5,928 bases of DNA from Fidelibacterota bacterium (lineage in GTDB: Bacteria > Fidelibacterota > UBA2242), in the NCBI GenBank assembly GCA_030655795.1, contig JAUSPJ010000012.1, forward strand, positions 1 through 5,928. The letters run 5' to 3'. Shown here piece by piece: positions 4,528 to 5,928 of this stretch. The notes under the pieces are model-generated. The model made no database searches, was not told where the DNA came from, and saw nothing but the letters and a program-made list of their open reading frames with translations. Both the position numbers and the translations under genes were made by a program. The first letter of the stretch is position 1. Each line of letters starts with the position of its first letter.

Positions 4528-5892
4528 TTAGAATTTGGGCGCTTCAACTAACTTTAAAAATTTTAATAATAACAGTGAGATAATTAGTGCTGCGCCAAAG
4601 ACTCCGCAGGTCAGCAGCAGACTCCAGTTCCACCACAGCGGCGCATTGATCAGGATTCCGTATCCCAGAATGATGGGGACCATAAACAGGTTCATCAGCC
4701 CGACCTCTACGGCCACGGGAGTTTTAAATTCCGGGTCCACGATTCTGAGCAATAGCAATCCACTGGATACAGTACCGGTCACTGCGCCGTAAATTGTCAC
4801 TGACCGTTCAACGTTATAGGACCAGAGTCGCCGGCCAAGAAATAAAACCATGAATGTTGTTACGAAGCCACTGATCAATGCGATGACCGAAACCGGAACA
4901 ATGTATTTCCAGAGAATTACGACTTGGATAGCCATTACAGTGGAAACGATCAAATAATCCACGGCTAGACCGGTTATGCGCCGTTGCAGCCCGGAATCAA
5001 TCAAATGGTCAATTTTTAACCGTTTCATGATCATTTTGACCAAAAACGCGATGGCCATGCCGATGAAAAAGAAAAATCCCCAGAGCATTTTAGCAACATC
5101 CGGCGGTAGGATTTTCCCCAGTAGCAACGTGACGATATAGGCCAATATATACACCAGACCAATCAGTGCTGCATGAAACGCCAGGGTCTCGATATTACCG
5201 GAATGCATAGTAAGATTCCCGGCCGATTCCTTTTCCTGGTCTTTGGGGATGATACCTTTCAGGAAATGTTTTGGGAGAGAGGTGTGTGCAAGGGTGGAAT
5301 GGCCTTTTCGGATTCCCCAGTTGGCGATTGGAACGCCGACGAAAAATGAAAACAGAAAGCCGATAGCGGCAAATGTTAAACCGATGGTTGCGGCGTGTTC
5401 AAACCCAACGGTTTCCCAGACTTTTCCGAAGGACAATGCCTGACCGGGACCTTCTTCAAAGCCCAGTGAAACGAGAAAGCCGAAGGTTGGAAACAGTTTC
5501 ATACCGAAAAGTCCAAATAAAAGTACAATTCCGCCCCCAATCACGGCCTGCAGAGAAAAGGAGATGCTTTGAATAATGGCCATCCAGGCCGAACCTCGGA
5601 TATAGTCTTTTCCCCGGATTGTATTTTTTTCATCTTCGTTACTGCCGGACAAACCAACTGAAATAAAGGAGATATTGAAGAAATGGTAGGCGAAGGTTTC
5701 CAGGGATGAGGCCTCGACTTTAATAATGCCGGTGCTGACAAATATCAATCCCAGTAAACCACCAAGCAGGCAGCTGGGGATTAGAAAATATTGAAAAAAC
5801 CGGAGTTTATTCCTGAGATATATGCCAATTAATAACATGATGGACAAAAATCCAAAGGTCAGCATTGGTTGAAAAGGAAATGGAATATTCAT
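4528..5892 (-). CDS. Divergent GltS-family sodium/solute symporter
   Basis: The product is a 454-residue inner-membrane transporter with about 11-12 hydrophobic segments in two inverted halves. Similarity to the ESS/GltS family (sodium:glutamate symporters) is seen in LIPSCLLGGLLGLI (37-50, compare IPEPVAGGLL in E. coli GltS). It is also seen in the pattern G-x-G-x-A-x(4)-W-x(4)-GF-x(2)-A around 148-168, followed by FAAIGFLFSFFVGVPIAN. The first signature loop reads GFEEGPGQA (144-152) instead of SGGHGTGAA. The second reads YGAVTGTVSSG (368-378) followed by LLLLRIVDP, instead of GHCGFGLGATPTA. A charged cytosolic loop (about 196-232) separates the halves. The protein is longer than E. coli GltS (about 401 residues). 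The start ATG has GAGGGG (5908-5903) 10 nt upstream and an in-frame TAA at 5913-5911, so it cannot extend further. Family membership is likely. Glutamate as substrate is not established, so I give no symbol. Confidence 0.85.
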   Translation of the reverse strand: MNIPFPFQPMLTFGFLSIMLLIGIYLRNKLRFFQYFLIPSCLLGGLLGLIFVSTGIIKVEASSLETFAYHFFNISFISVGLSGSNEDEKNTIRGKDYIRGSAWMAIIQSISFSLQAVIGGGIVLLFGLFGMKLFPTFGFLVSLGFEEGPGQALSFGKVWETVGFEHAATIGLTFAAIGFLFSFFVGVPIANWGIRKGHSTLAHTSLPKHFLKGIIPKDQEKESAGNLTMHSGNIETLAFHAALIGLVYILAYIVTLLLGKILPPDVAKMLWGFFFFIGMAIAFLVKMIMKRLKIDHLIDSGLQRRITGLAVDYLIVSTVMAIQVVILWKYIVPVSVIALISGFVTTFMVLFLGRRLWSYNVERSVTIYGAVTGTVSSGLLLLRIVDPEFKTPVAVEVGLMNLFMVPIILGYGILINAPLWWNWSLLLTCGVFGAALIISLLLLKFLKLVEAPKF

Positions 5893-5928
5893 CGATCTGT
5901 ATCCCCTCTGTTAATTTTCCTCACTAAT

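Noticed and set aside
4510..4528. Sigma-54-like string TGGCTGATCGCATTGTT on the plus strand
   Set aside because: The spacing between the two boxes is one base too long, the GC of the -12 box is missing, and it would read antisense into the transporter gene.
5911..5928. Possible C-terminus of an upstream minus-strand gene ending ISEEN-stop
   Set aside because: TAA at 5913-5911 is in frame with five open codons to the window edge, but five codons cannot show a gene. It is useful only as a limit on the transporter start.

Overview
The window reads as chromosomal DNA from a Gram-negative bacterium of moderate base composition. Supporting signs are an NtrC-type (sigma-54-dependent) response regulator, a secreted protein with a type I signal peptide, and conventional Shine-Dalgarno sites. 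I cannot place the lineage firmly. One candidate promoter fits the Bacteroidota -33/-7 pattern and a short palindrome resembles elements I recall from FCB-group genomes; both are weak hints.

Layout, left to right. 521-1 (minus) is the 5' part of an NtrC-family response regulator, cut by the window edge at its Walker A motif. 2012-525 (minus) is its partner sensor histidine kinase, and only 3 nt separate the kinase stop from the regulator start. 2013-2534 is a non-coding block. It holds two AT-rich inverted repeats, a tRNA-Asp(GTC) gene on the minus strand (2257-2184), a degenerate tandem copy of that tRNA directly upstream (2373-2287) carrying perfect short palindromes where the D and T arms should be, and a promoter region. 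2535-3638 (plus) is ychF, a universally conserved ribosome-associated P-loop ATPase. 4423-3701 (minus) is an unrecognised secreted protein that converges on ychF. 5892-4528 (minus) is a divergent GltS-family sodium/solute symporter.

How they relate. The kinase and regulator form one co-transcribed two-component system: a four-helix periplasmic sensor, HAMP, His kinase, then REC and a sigma-54 AAA+ domain. Its targets cannot be read here. The tRNA and ychF diverge from a shared region of about 160 nt. The transporter and the secreted protein lie in the same orientation 104 nt apart and may or may not be co-transcribed.

No new multi-gene system is evident; the protein-coding content is ordinary. 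The parts that deserve a second look are the decayed tRNA-Asp copy with its palindromes, an A-C mismatch in the acceptor stem of the intact tRNA-Asp, and the altered signature loops of the GltS-like transporter.
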